DNA from: Candidatus Gastranaerophilales bacterium
Lineage (GTDB): Bacteria; Cyanobacteriota; Vampirovibrionia; Gastranaerophilales; Gastranaerophilaceae
Reading direction: 5' to 3'
Assembly: GCA_947624935.1 (NCBI GenBank)
Contig: CANQML010000008.1
Location: 1-38,189, forward strand
DNA: 38,189 bases
This document shows, piece by piece, positions 1 to 7,874 of the stretch. Within the stretch, counting starts at the first letter, position 1. The number at the start of each line of letters is the position of its first letter. Position numbers and translations under genes: made by a program. The notes under the pieces are model-generated. The model saw only the letters and a program-made list of their open reading frames with translations, was not told where the DNA came from and made no database searches.

Positions 1-11
1 TTATTAAGAAT
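1..11. repeat. candidate att core direct repeat (left), TTATTAAGAAT
   Basis: Identical 11-mer at both window edges (1-11 and 38179-38189), next to the Xis-like gene on the left and the integrase on the right. Confidence 0.6.
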
Positions 12-69
12 TACAATTTTCACATTAACACACTGATAAATATATGAAAAGTTTTACGGCTTTTGCTTA

Positions 70-92
70 TTACCCGTTTAGTTACCCGTTTT
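70..92. promoter_or_regulatory. two TTACCCGTT(TT) repeats, candidate integrase arm-type sites (left arm)
   Basis: TTACCCGTTT at 70-79 and TTACCCGTTTT at 82-92; the same motif recurs at the right end. Confidence 0.55.
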
Positions 93-128
93 TTCAAACC
101 TAACCGTATAGATAAAAATAAAGCCCAC

Positions 129-338
129 TTAGATGTGGGCCATTGTATCAGATTTGGGCTTATGTTCTTCAACTTTGTTTCTAACGTAAGACTCGTACCA
201 AAACACATCACGATCAGTGATCTTAATCGGCTTTTCAATTTCGCCACGATTGATCATTTTGTAAAACTTTTCACGACCAACCGCCAATAGTTGCATAAAC
301 TCAGATGCACGCACACGACGATCAATAGTAGTACTCAC
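129..338 (-). CDS. AlpA-like / excisionase-type HTH protein
   Basis: 69 aa; 'VRASEFMQLLAVGREKFYKMINRGEIEKPIKITDRDVFWYESYV' resembles an AlpA/MerR-type wHTH; adjacent to attL. Confidence 0.7.
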   Translation of the reverse strand: MSTTIDRRVRASEFMQLLAVGREKFYKMINRGEIEKPIKITDRDVFWYESYVRNKVEEHKPKSDTMAHI

Positions 339-700
339 GACACCTCTCCCAAACTTTTTACTACAGACTCAGGCAGATCGGGCTGGCAGCTCTCCACATC
401 AGCAATGGCTTTCTTAATCATGTTTGCGCGCTCCGTTTGACCCCTCATACACGCTTTCATAAATTCAGCATTGGCATTCTTTTTTGTCTTGAAAGACTTT
501 ATTAATTCCAAAGACTCAACAAGGCGTTTTAGGTCGCTAATCGCAACCGAAACACCTGCGCTATGATTTGCATAAGAGTGACCAAGATTGCTTAAGCAGA
601 AATATTTATACTCTTTTGCGTCAGCAATAATATCTTTTAAGCCTTTAGCACCATGCTTTAATAACCAAGGATTGTTTTTAACAAACTTATTTGCTTGCAT
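335..700 (-). CDS. hypothetical protein
   Basis: 121 aa ORF, overlaps its neighbours in a tightly packed leftward operon. Confidence 0.6.
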   Translation of the reverse strand: MQANKFVKNNPWLLKHGAKGLKDIIADAKEYKYFCLSNLGHSYANHSAGVSVAISDLKRLVESLELIKSFKTKKNANAEFMKACMRGQTERANMIKKAIADVESCQPDLPESVVKSLGEVS

Positions 701-950
701 CGGCTTGCTCCTCTTTTAAAGAATCAAGATAAGCACGACGCTCAAGACCTTGCTTATGGCCACGCTCAAAAGCCTCTTTGATTTCATTCGCTTGACTACC
801 AACGGCACCCATCCAAGCCAAATGTTCTACTAGGTCAAGAAGCACTTTGTTCGCATCAGGTGTTTTAGGGTTTTGCATAAATTCAGATAAATATTCACAA
901 CCGTCTTTAGACTCATATTTAAGTGATGCTGAAAATTTCTTTAAACTCAT
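687..950 (-). CDS. hypothetical protein
   Basis: 87 aa ORF, operon context. Confidence 0.6.
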   Translation of the reverse strand: MSLKKFSASLKYESKDGCEYLSEFMQNPKTPDANKVLLDLVEHLAWMGAVGSQANEIKEAFERGHKQGLERRAYLDSLKEEQADASK

Positions 951-1003
951 TTTTCTAATCCCGATAGTTTTTCACTACCACCCCTTGCGAGGTGGCGTAT
1001 TGG

Positions 1004-1381
1004 TTATTGTTTTGGCGGTTGCGGCAATGGTTGCCAGTGGGTGATTAAATCCTGTCTTAAAGCATCACCCTCAAACGGATCAGCAAACCCGAACTTATCA
1101 ATCCAGTCGGCAGCTACTTGCTCACCATTGATAAAAATCTGATAGCGACCCTCAATAGCAGGGGAAATGAGTGAGTAATCATTCCAAGTGGATGCTTGAA
1201 GCATTTGCTCCTGAGCTGCTTGCCACATTTCCCAAGCTGCCTGTGTTTTGGGATGCCAATACTTGCATCTTGAAAAAGCAAAACCTTGGTCAAAAAAATC
1301 AATGCTTAAACAGTGTTTCTCAAAAGCCTTACGCTTCATTTCCTGACGCGCCACTTCCATTTCTTGCAATTGTTCGATCAT
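1004..1381 (-). CDS. hypothetical phage protein with DUF551-like C-terminus
   Basis: C-terminal 'LITHWQPLPQPPKQ' resembles the DUF551 ending. Confidence 0.6.
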   Translation of the reverse strand: MIEQLQEMEVARQEMKRKAFEKHCLSIDFFDQGFAFSRCKYWHPKTQAAWEMWQAAQEQMLQASTWNDYSLISPAIEGRYQIFINGEQVAADWIDKFGFADPFEGDALRQDLITHWQPLPQPPKQ

Positions 1382-1644
1382 TGCTCAGACTCCCAATCAA
1401 AATCTTCACCAAGCTGATCACTGTTATCTGTATCAATTAAAATCACAGAAATAATTTCGTATTCAGCCAATTCAGGCACATCAGCCATTTTCTCAAAAGC
1501 ATCTGCCATGCTTTCAAATTCACCTTGCAGAGTTTGGATTTCAGTAGCAGTACCACCATTGAGCAGCGCAAGTGATTCTTGAATACTTGAATCAAGCGTT
1601 ACATCTTTGCGAATACGCACCTCGTATTTTTTCTTTTCGATCAT
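1378..1644 (-). CDS. hypothetical protein
   Basis: 88 aa ORF overlapping both neighbours by 4 nt. Confidence 0.6.
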   Translation of the reverse strand: MIEKKKYEVRIRKDVTLDSSIQESLALLNGGTATEIQTLQGEFESMADAFEKMADVPELAEYEIISVILIDTDNSDQLGEDFDWESEQ

Positions 1645-1985
1645 GCTGCCACCTTCTTAACTCGTACTACAAAACACTGACTACCTGCTGCAATCTTTGC
1701 ATCAGCCTGCTTGTTTAAATCCTTAATAAATTCAAAACCCTTACGCAAATATGCGCGTAAAAACAGCGTGTATTGCTCTTTACCATTTTTACAAAGCTCA
1801 CCAGTACCCATATTGATAAACACCGATTTACCTTTTGTGGACTTATATTCAATGCGATTACCGCGCTGCATACCCAAGCGACCACCATTCACTAAAAACA
1901 CCGTAAAAGGCTTTAGTAACTCAGCGTGTAGAACCTCTGGACTTTCAGGTTCCACATCAAATTTATATTTCAGCATTGCGACCAC
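1641..1985 (-). CDS. hypothetical protein (start probably 1976)
   Basis: 114 aa ORF, operon context. Confidence 0.6.
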   Translation of the reverse strand: MVAMLKYKFDVEPESPEVLHAELLKPFTVFLVNGGRLGMQRGNRIEYKSTKGKSVFINMGTGELCKNGKEQYTLFLRAYLRKGFEFIKDLNKQADAKIAAGSQCFVVRVKKVAA

Positions 1986-2139
1986 CCTAAATATTGACCG
2001 ATTTCACCAAGACCCACATTGCGAAAAGTTCTTTCACCCAATGAAGTCATAATTTTTAAAGTTCTTGTTTTTGAAGAATATGTATAGTTCATATCTAAAA
2101 ACCCTCAGGGGCACACGGCTGACCGTGCGCCGTGTGTGA

Positions 2140-2964
2140 TTACGCTTCTGATTCTGATTGTCCAAGTGCTAACTTCAAAATGTCGGCTTTGACTGCTTCA
2201 AACTTATCCGCTTCGATTTGCATCAAGCTATCAATGCCTAAATCAATACAAAACTGAGCGACATCCTCACCTGCCTTATCAAGTAGGTCTTGAAGCTCGT
2301 CACGTTGTTGCTCGGTGATGCCTTTAAATTCAGGCGGGCTATACCAGCGCTTTTTCTCTTTATTAAAGGTACAACCCATCTCTCTTGCGCGGAGCTGAAT
2401 TGCATACCACATTTCCTTCACATACTTGTGATCTTGAACCAAAGATTCAGTGAGTTGATTTAGGTCACTATTCTTTCCTGCAAGATCAGCGCGAATTGTT
2501 TTAACCTTATCTTTGCCAGACTCCTGTTCAACAGAGTGTGCGATAAAAACAATATCCTTACCTAATGATTCCCACTTGCGCACCATCTTTAAAAAGAGAT
2601 TGCCCGCCAAACCTTGAGCTTTAAGCGTTAGTGTTTTATCACGCTGAAGATTGTCGCTATTTTTTGATAGATGATCTTTGATTGCATCCAACATTGCGCC
2701 AACAGTATCAGCAACAATGGTTTTGTATGGTGCATAAAAGTCATCTTTTAGGTTTTCCAGGTCAAGCCAACTATCAATACGAACAATAGCGCCGCGACGC
2801 AACTCAGCAGATACACGATGCTGGCCCTTATCAAAGTCAAAAATAACAGGAGCTGCCGCCGTGTGAGCAATGGTACTTTTACCGATACCCGGATCGGTAT
2901 ATAAGTAACACTTGATACTTTCCACAATTAATGTGTTTTCGGGTGTAAATACTTGAATAGCCAT
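2140..2964 (-). CDS. ATP-binding protein, Sak4-like / AAA_24 phage recombinase
   Basis: Walker A-like 'YTDPGIGKST', 'VIFDFDKGQHR', 'YKTIVADTVGAMLD'; start taken at internal Met (MAIQVF) rather than 2994. Confidence 0.75.
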   Translation of the reverse strand: MAIQVFTPENTLIVESIKCYLYTDPGIGKSTIAHTAAAPVIFDFDKGQHRVSAELRRGAIVRIDSWLDLENLKDDFYAPYKTIVADTVGAMLDAIKDHLSKNSDNLQRDKTLTLKAQGLAGNLFLKMVRKWESLGKDIVFIAHSVEQESGKDKVKTIRADLAGKNSDLNQLTESLVQDHKYVKEMWYAIQLRAREMGCTFNKEKKRWYSPPEFKGITEQQRDELQDLLDKAGEDVAQFCIDLGIDSLMQIEADKFEAVKADILKLALGQSESEA

Positions 2965-2968
2965 ATCC

Positions 2969-3289
2969 TTAGCTCCACTTTTGACCAAACGCATCTGTAT
3001 TAGAGCGATTTAACTTGTAAGCTTCACGCGCTGAACGTGTGTGATAGTTCGTTTTTACATACGACTGATCACGTAAAGCGCTGCTTAATCCTTTTTCAAT
3101 CCACGGATTTTTAGCCAAGTGAGCCTTGTCTACTTCAACCCAATTACCTGCCACTTGTTTAAAAACCTTGCCACCAAATGCGCTGAGGTAAAGAGTAGGG
3201 TGAGTAGTGCCAAGTTCGATCATGTGGCCCTGCTGCGCACCAGTCATAAGACGGCCTTTGTATTTGGCAAAATTGTTAGGTGTTTTCAT
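2969..3289 (-). CDS. hypothetical protein
   Basis: 106 aa ORF in the leftward operon. Confidence 0.6.
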   Translation of the reverse strand: MKTPNNFAKYKGRLMTGAQQGHMIELGTTHPTLYLSAFGGKVFKQVAGNWVEVDKAHLAKNPWIEKGLSSALRDQSYVKTNYHTRSAREAYKLNRSNTDAFGQKWS

Positions 3290-3291
3290 GA

Positions 3292-3729
3292 TTAAGCACC
3301 CCCAACCAAACCACGTTGATCAACATAAGCCCGAATCTGAGCAATCATCTGCTGATGATCTTCACGCATGGTCCAATCGCTGTATGGCTTGCCTGTCGCC
3401 GTGTTTAAGATCGAATTGATCTGCAAAGAGCTAATATCAATCGTCATATCGCTGTGGCCTAAAACGCCGTTTGAGTCGTCTACAATCTCGTAGTCGAATG
3501 CCACTTCGATTAAGTAACCATTTTGGCTGATGATCGCCGTGCCGATGTTGTCGCCAATGATGACGCTCTGAACTTGGAAAGGGCTTTGGATTGCGTCAAC
3601 TTGAGCCAATTTGGTTTGGTACGCTGTTAAGTTTGAAGCGCCTGAGTCTTTAAAGCCTGATGCAAGACCGATAGCAGCAGCACAAGCTGATGCAATGGCG
3701 ATATTGCCAATAGAGAAAATAGTTGTCAT
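3292..3729 (-). CDS. hypothetical protein, first gene of the leftward early operon
   Basis: 145 aa ORF just downstream of the predicted pL. Confidence 0.6.
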   Translation of the reverse strand: MTTIFSIGNIAIASACAAAIGLASGFKDSGASNLTAYQTKLAQVDAIQSPFQVQSVIIGDNIGTAIISQNGYLIEVAFDYEIVDDSNGVLGHSDMTIDISSLQINSILNTATGKPYSDWTMREDHQQMIAQIRAYVDQRGLVGGA

Positions 3730-3752
3730 AATGACCTCGCTTTTTAAGTCTT

Positions 3753-3788
3753 AAAACCTCAGTTCCCGTCGAAAGTTGCTGAGGTTTT
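3753..3788. other. 10-bp perfect stem with 16-nt loop in the leftward-operon leader
   Basis: AAAACCTCAG (3753-3762) / CTGAGGTTTT (3779-3788). Confidence 0.55.
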
Positions 3789-3805
3789 TTGTTGTTTACG
3801 AGTTC

Positions 3806-3834
3806 ATTATCGGTATACCGTTATTATTAGTCAA
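3806..3834 (-). promoter_or_regulatory. pL-like sigma70 promoter with an operator palindrome in the spacer
   Basis: Minus strand TTGACT-N17-GATAAT; spacer contains CGGTATACCG (3811-3820). Confidence 0.65.
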
Positions 3835-3840
3835 TACTTT

Positions 3841-3881
3841 TATCGGTAAAATATCGGTAAGACGATATAAAATATCGGTAA
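3841..3881. repeat. three TATCGGTAA direct repeats (operator half-site-like iterons)
   Basis: Starts at 3841, 3852, 3873 (spacing 11 and 21 bp). Confidence 0.55.
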
Positions 3882-3933
3882 GGTAATGAAAATAAAGGTA
3901 AAAAATATACAAAAAAAGATAAAAGGCAACAAA

Positions 3934-3960
3934 AAACCCGCTTAATGCGGGTTTAAAGGG
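3934..3960 (-). terminator. terminator of the repressor gene
   Basis: Minus strand AAACCCGC-ATTAA-GCGGGTTTTTTGTTGCC. Confidence 0.6.
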
Positions 3961-4020
3961 GTATTAAATAATAATTAAGGGATTTTTACTCTAGGGTTTA
4001 GCAGATAACCTTAAAGGTGA

Positions 4021-4722
4021 TTATCCTGCACGCCAAAACTGACGACCAATAACTTTAAAACCTTTACTATTTGAGATATTAACCGTTTTATCTCGATCTT
4101 TGTAAAGTGGATTAGTATTACTTAACACCAAGATACCGCCTTGTTTTTTAAATATGCGCATCAGCATCAATTCACCCTCAAAGTAAACAGCATAATATCC
4201 ACCATCCTTGACTTCGGTATCGGCGGTATCAATACCGATAATATCGCCTGCCAACACATACGGCTCTTGGGCATCATTTGGCGCATAAGCTAATTTTACG
4301 TTTTTAGGTTCTACACCACGCTTTTTGAAAAAAGCCTCATAAAAGGGAATTTGATCTACAACCTCAGTGAAGTCAAAAGCAATAGAGCCATCCAATTCTT
4401 CTAAAAATCTAATATTCACCACGTCCACCAGGATACGACCCTCATTATTATGAGAGCTATTTAATAGGTGAACTGTGGCATTTTCAAGTGTTTGCGCTAC
4501 TAAGGTGTCAGGATTTGACGCACTCTGACCTGTAGCCAACCATGTGGGATCAACACCCAATACAACAGCAATTTCAGTTAAATGAGCTGACTTCTTAGAT
4601 TTGCCAGACTCTAGTTCTTGATAAGTTGATTGCGAAATACCGACTGCATCAGCTACTGCCGACTGGGTAAGACGCGCTCTTTTACGTGACTCTTTCAGTC
4701 TTTGTCCGAGCTGAGTAATCAT
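4021..4722 (-). CDS. CI-like repressor, HTH_3 plus S24/LexA-like fold (catalytic dyad apparently missing)
   Basis: N-terminal HTH 'LKESRKRARLTQSAVADAVGISQSTYQELESGKSKKS'; C-terminal 'DAQEPYVLAGDIIGID...GYYAVYFEGELMLMRIF'. Confidence 0.85.
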   Translation of the reverse strand: MITQLGQRLKESRKRARLTQSAVADAVGISQSTYQELESGKSKKSAHLTEIAVVLGVDPTWLATGQSASNPDTLVAQTLENATVHLLNSSHNNEGRILVDVVNIRFLEELDGSIAFDFTEVVDQIPFYEAFFKKRGVEPKNVKLAYAPNDAQEPYVLAGDIIGIDTADTEVKDGGYYAVYFEGELMLMRIFKKQGGILVLSNTNPLYKDRDKTVNISNSKGFKVIGRQFWRAG

Positions 4723-4755
4723 TTTATAAATCTCTCAATAACCATTATTAAAACA

Positions 4756-4859
4756 GGTATACCAATATTATAAAAAACATTGACCGAAACCAAACAGGCA
4801 AAATCCATCATATAAAACAGGTATTCCGATTTAATCTATTGACAAAATAACGGTATGCC
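4756..4859. promoter_or_regulatory. three operator-like sites in the repressor/cro intergenic region
   Basis: GGTATACC 4756-4763, GGTATTCC 4820-4827, GGTATGCC 4852-4859. Confidence 0.6.
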
Positions 4860-4867
4860 GATAAATT
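4839..4867 (+). promoter_or_regulatory. pR-like promoter
   Basis: TTGACA (4839-4844) with TAAATT (4862-4867) after 17 bp; operator in the spacer. Confidence 0.6.
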
Positions 4868-4890
4868 AAAAAAGAGATACAGGAGGCGCT

Positions 4891-5127
4891 ATGCAAAAAG
4901 CACAACTAACCGAGCTGTATAAAGGGATGTCTAAACATTTTGGTGGTCAGGTTAAAACTGCCCAAGCACTAAGTGTTAGCCAATCTTCGGTTGCTGATTG
5001 GTGTAGAGGGGAAACCCATATGCGTCCAATCACAGCAGCTAAAGCTCAAAAACAAAGTGAGGGGCAATTTTTGGCAACAGATTTATGCCCAGAACTTAAA
5101 GAAGTATTCGAAATTTTGGAAATTTAG
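4891..5127 (+). CDS. YdaS/Cro-like antitoxin-type HTH regulator
   Basis: 'HFGGQVKTAQALSVSQSSVADWCRGETHMRP'; good SD AGGAGG; divergent from the repressor. Confidence 0.75.
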   Translation: MQKAQLTELYKGMSKHFGGQVKTAQALSVSQSSVADWCRGETHMRPITAAKAQKQSEGQFLATDLCPELKEVFEILEI

Positions 5128-5915
5128 TGATGGATAAAACGGAAAAACCCCAACTGGTCAGAGTTGAGGTCGGATGTTCACAAAAGGTAACTAACATGAA
5201 CGATGTAATTTTAACACAGTTTCAGGCAAAACAAAAAGTTATGTCCACGCGAGAAATCGCAGAACTTTGTGAAAAAGAGCATTACCACGTTAAACGTGAC
5301 TGCGAAACCATGTTTAAAGGTCTGCAATTAGATGCATCCAAATTTGGTGGTATCTATTTTGATGCTTTAAACCGCCAACAAACTGAATATTTGTTAGATG
5401 AAGAACTAACGATGACCTTAGTTACAGGCTACAGCATTGTTTTGCGTAATCGTGTGATTAAGCGTTGGAAAGAGCTTGAGCAAAAAATTCAAAAACCTGC
5501 CGAACTCTCACGCATGGAATTGATTCAGCTTGCATTGGAAGCTGAGCAAGAAAACCAAGTATTACGCGGTCAGGTCGCCGTGTTAGAGCCAAAGGCCCAA
5601 GCCTTAGACACTATTGCTAATACTGAAAACACGTACTGCATCCGTGAATGCGCTAAGACAATTGGCATTAAAGAATCTGATCTTATTCAACTGCTTTTAG
5701 ATAAAAAGTGGTGCTATCGAGATGCAGATCGAAAGCTTCAACCAATGGCGCAGTACGTGACCAATGGTGTGTTTGCTAACCGAGCATCACCAGTCATCAA
5801 AAACCGCAATGACGGCAAAGAACGTGTGTTTTTACACATGCGCGTCACGGCGTTTGGCTTAACACGTATCACAGGTCTTGTTGAGCGTTCTAAAAAATTA
5901 AAGGTGGTGGCATGA
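5127..5915 (+). CDS. Rha-like / KilAC antirepressor
   Basis: N-terminal 'MSTREIAELCEKEHYHVKRDCETMF' (Rha) and C-terminal KilAC-like region; start could be 5197. Confidence 0.75.
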   Translation: MMDKTEKPQLVRVEVGCSQKVTNMNDVILTQFQAKQKVMSTREIAELCEKEHYHVKRDCETMFKGLQLDASKFGGIYFDALNRQQTEYLLDEELTMTLVTGYSIVLRNRVIKRWKELEQKIQKPAELSRMELIQLALEAEQENQVLRGQVAVLEPKAQALDTIANTENTYCIRECAKTIGIKESDLIQLLLDKKWCYRDADRKLQPMAQYVTNGVFANRASPVIKNRNDGKERVFLHMRVTAFGLTRITGLVERSKKLKVVA

Positions 5916-6823
5916 GTTACTCATCAGGAAACCCAATTGTTGATGCTGTGGGTGCAATCAACTTTCAGGGTGACATCATCCCGCATGCTTGGTTTAAAAA
6001 CATTCTACTTAAAACAGGTAAACCAGACCTGCAAGCAATCGTTATTTTAGGTCGTATCGTTTATTGGTATCGCCCAACAACCGTTTTTAACGAGTCAACC
6101 GGTGCTGTGATTGGGACCAAGCGCAAATTTAAAGCTGACTTACTACAGCAATCATATGAGGCTTTGGCGAATTACTTTGGCTTATCAAAAAACCAAGTTA
6201 AGGATGCTACAGATCGCTTGGTTGCATTAGGTGTGATTCAGAAGCACTTTCGTACTATCGAGGTTTACAACAGTACACCACTAAACAATGTGCTTTTCAT
6301 TTCGATTAATACAAATGTATTGGCTTCTATTTCAGACCTAGCCAATGCACAAAACAACACCCCCCTCCTGTCAATTTTAGGGGGAGGGTCCCCCGAAGAT
6401 TCAGGGGAGGCTCCTGTCAATTTTGGGGGGACAAATACAAAGACTACTACAGAGACTACTCCATATATAAACACACACACTCACGCCGTGGGTGATGAAA
6501 ACGAATGGTCGCCAAACCTTGAAAACTTAAAAGCAGTTTTAAGTACAACTCGCTTTAGTCACTTGGTGGATTCAATTGTGGATATGCCTGATTTTAAATT
6601 TCACCTGGGTAACTTCAATGCCCATTGGGAAAACAAGACCAGTCTTACTGAAAACCAAAAGACTCGTAAGTTTGCACAGTGGATCACGCTTGAGTTTGAG
6701 AAATCACAAAAACAAGCAACAACCCGAAACCACGGCGCTAAAAAACCGCATCAGTATGGCGAACAACCAACTAAGCGCTTTGGTAACTATCAAGAAGAAC
6801 AGCAATTCAAGGATGTGAACTGA
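5912..6823 (+). CDS. phage replication protein (initiator / replisome organizer type)
   Basis: HTH-like 'YEALANYFGLSKNQVKDATDRLVALGVIQKHFRTI'; low-complexity linker with iteron-like DNA. Confidence 0.65.
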   Translation: MSYSSGNPIVDAVGAINFQGDIIPHAWFKNILLKTGKPDLQAIVILGRIVYWYRPTTVFNESTGAVIGTKRKFKADLLQQSYEALANYFGLSKNQVKDATDRLVALGVIQKHFRTIEVYNSTPLNNVLFISINTNVLASISDLANAQNNTPLLSILGGGSPEDSGEAPVNFGGTNTKTTTETTPYINTHTHAVGDENEWSPNLENLKAVLSTTRFSHLVDSIVDMPDFKFHLGNFNAHWENKTSLTENQKTRKFAQWITLEFEKSQKQATTRNHGAKKPHQYGEQPTKRFGNYQEEQQFKDVN

Positions 6824-7419
6824 TGGATATTCAATTATTTCAAAACACCTTTGTTGCTGATTTCCCTGCTGCATTGGCAGACCAGTTGTTAAGTGAAATG
6901 GAAAACCTGTACGGCGCTGAGTTTCACAACAAGTTTAAGCACATTGGTGCTGATGTGTTGCGTACTCAAGTGTGCAAAACACTAAGTGGTATTACGCCAA
7001 AACAGTTACGCCGTGGTTTAGATCGTATGCGTACCGAGGACTTTTGCCCAGCTCTACCGCGTTTTAAGAAATGGTGTATTGAGGACCCGACATGGTGGAC
7101 AGCAGAGCAAGCATGGGCCAAAGCATTGCAGTTTGAAGTAGATCCAACCGCTAAGATCACTAAATTAACCAAAGCTGCACTCGATGAAGTACGTCACATC
7201 ATGAATGTAGAGGGGCAAAAAGCGGCTCACGGAGCGTTTAAAGACATTTACACGGCATATCTAACCAAAGCACTAGAAAAAGGCCGTGATCAAGAAATGT
7301 GGGTAGCTCCTGCACCTGTTAAGCAGTTGGCTTACACGGAATCGAAGGGTGTGCCGTGTCCGCCTGAGTTGGCAGCAAAAATTAAAAATATTGGTAAGCG
7401 TGTAGGGGGTGTGGTGTGA
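6823..7419 (+). CDS. replication protein P-like / helicase-loader-like
   Basis: 'WWTAEQAWAKALQFE' and its position after the initiator-like gene. Confidence 0.5.
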   Translation: MDIQLFQNTFVADFPAALADQLLSEMENLYGAEFHNKFKHIGADVLRTQVCKTLSGITPKQLRRGLDRMRTEDFCPALPRFKKWCIEDPTWWTAEQAWAKALQFEVDPTAKITKLTKAALDEVRHIMNVEGQKAAHGAFKDIYTAYLTKALEKGRDQEMWVAPAPVKQLAYTESKGVPCPPELAAKIKNIGKRVGGVV

Positions 7420-7871
7420 ATATGGCGAAAAAAGATCTTTTTGGATTGGCAGAGAATCGAACTGATGTCTGGGCTACACCTCAAGATTTCTTCGATAAAT
7501 TAAACGCCGTGTTTAATTTTAATCTCGATGTTTGTGCACTACCTGAAAACGCAAAATGTGCGAGATTTTTCAGCCCTGCTGATGATGGTTTAAAGCAAGA
7601 GTGGTCGGGTGTTTGTTGGATGAACCCACCATACGGCAGAGAAATTATTGATTGGGTGGCAAAGGCAGCTTACACAGCAGAGCAAGGGCATACGGTTGTA
7701 GCTTTAGTTCCAGTGCGTACAGATGCGCGTTGGTTTCAAGATTACTGTCTTGGTCGAGAGATTCATTTCATTCGAGGCCGCCTTAAATTTGGTGGATCTA
7801 AATCAAATGCGCCGTTTGGTTGCTGCGTTGTTGTTTTTCGCCCAAGTCTTAATGATGTTCAGTGGGGGTGA
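7416..7871 (+). CDS. phage DNA N-6-adenine methyltransferase (Dam family)
   Basis: 'DVWATPQDFFDKLN...FNLDVCALPENAKC...WMNPPYGREI'. Confidence 0.9.
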   Translation: MNMAKKDLFGLAENRTDVWATPQDFFDKLNAVFNFNLDVCALPENAKCARFFSPADDGLKQEWSGVCWMNPPYGREIIDWVAKAAYTAEQGHTVVALVPVRTDARWFQDYCLGREIHFIRGRLKFGGSKSNAPFGCCVVVFRPSLNDVQWG

Positions 7872-7874
7872 TGC

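Noticed and set aside
1-11. Edge repeat as an assembly overlap artefact of a circular contig
   Set aside because: Cannot be excluded, but the repeat lies exactly where att sites are expected, next to int and Xis-like genes; kept as att candidate at moderate confidence
63-290. Plus-strand ORF antisense to the AlpA-like gene
   Set aside because: Shadow ORF; the minus-strand HTH gene fits the operon and family pattern
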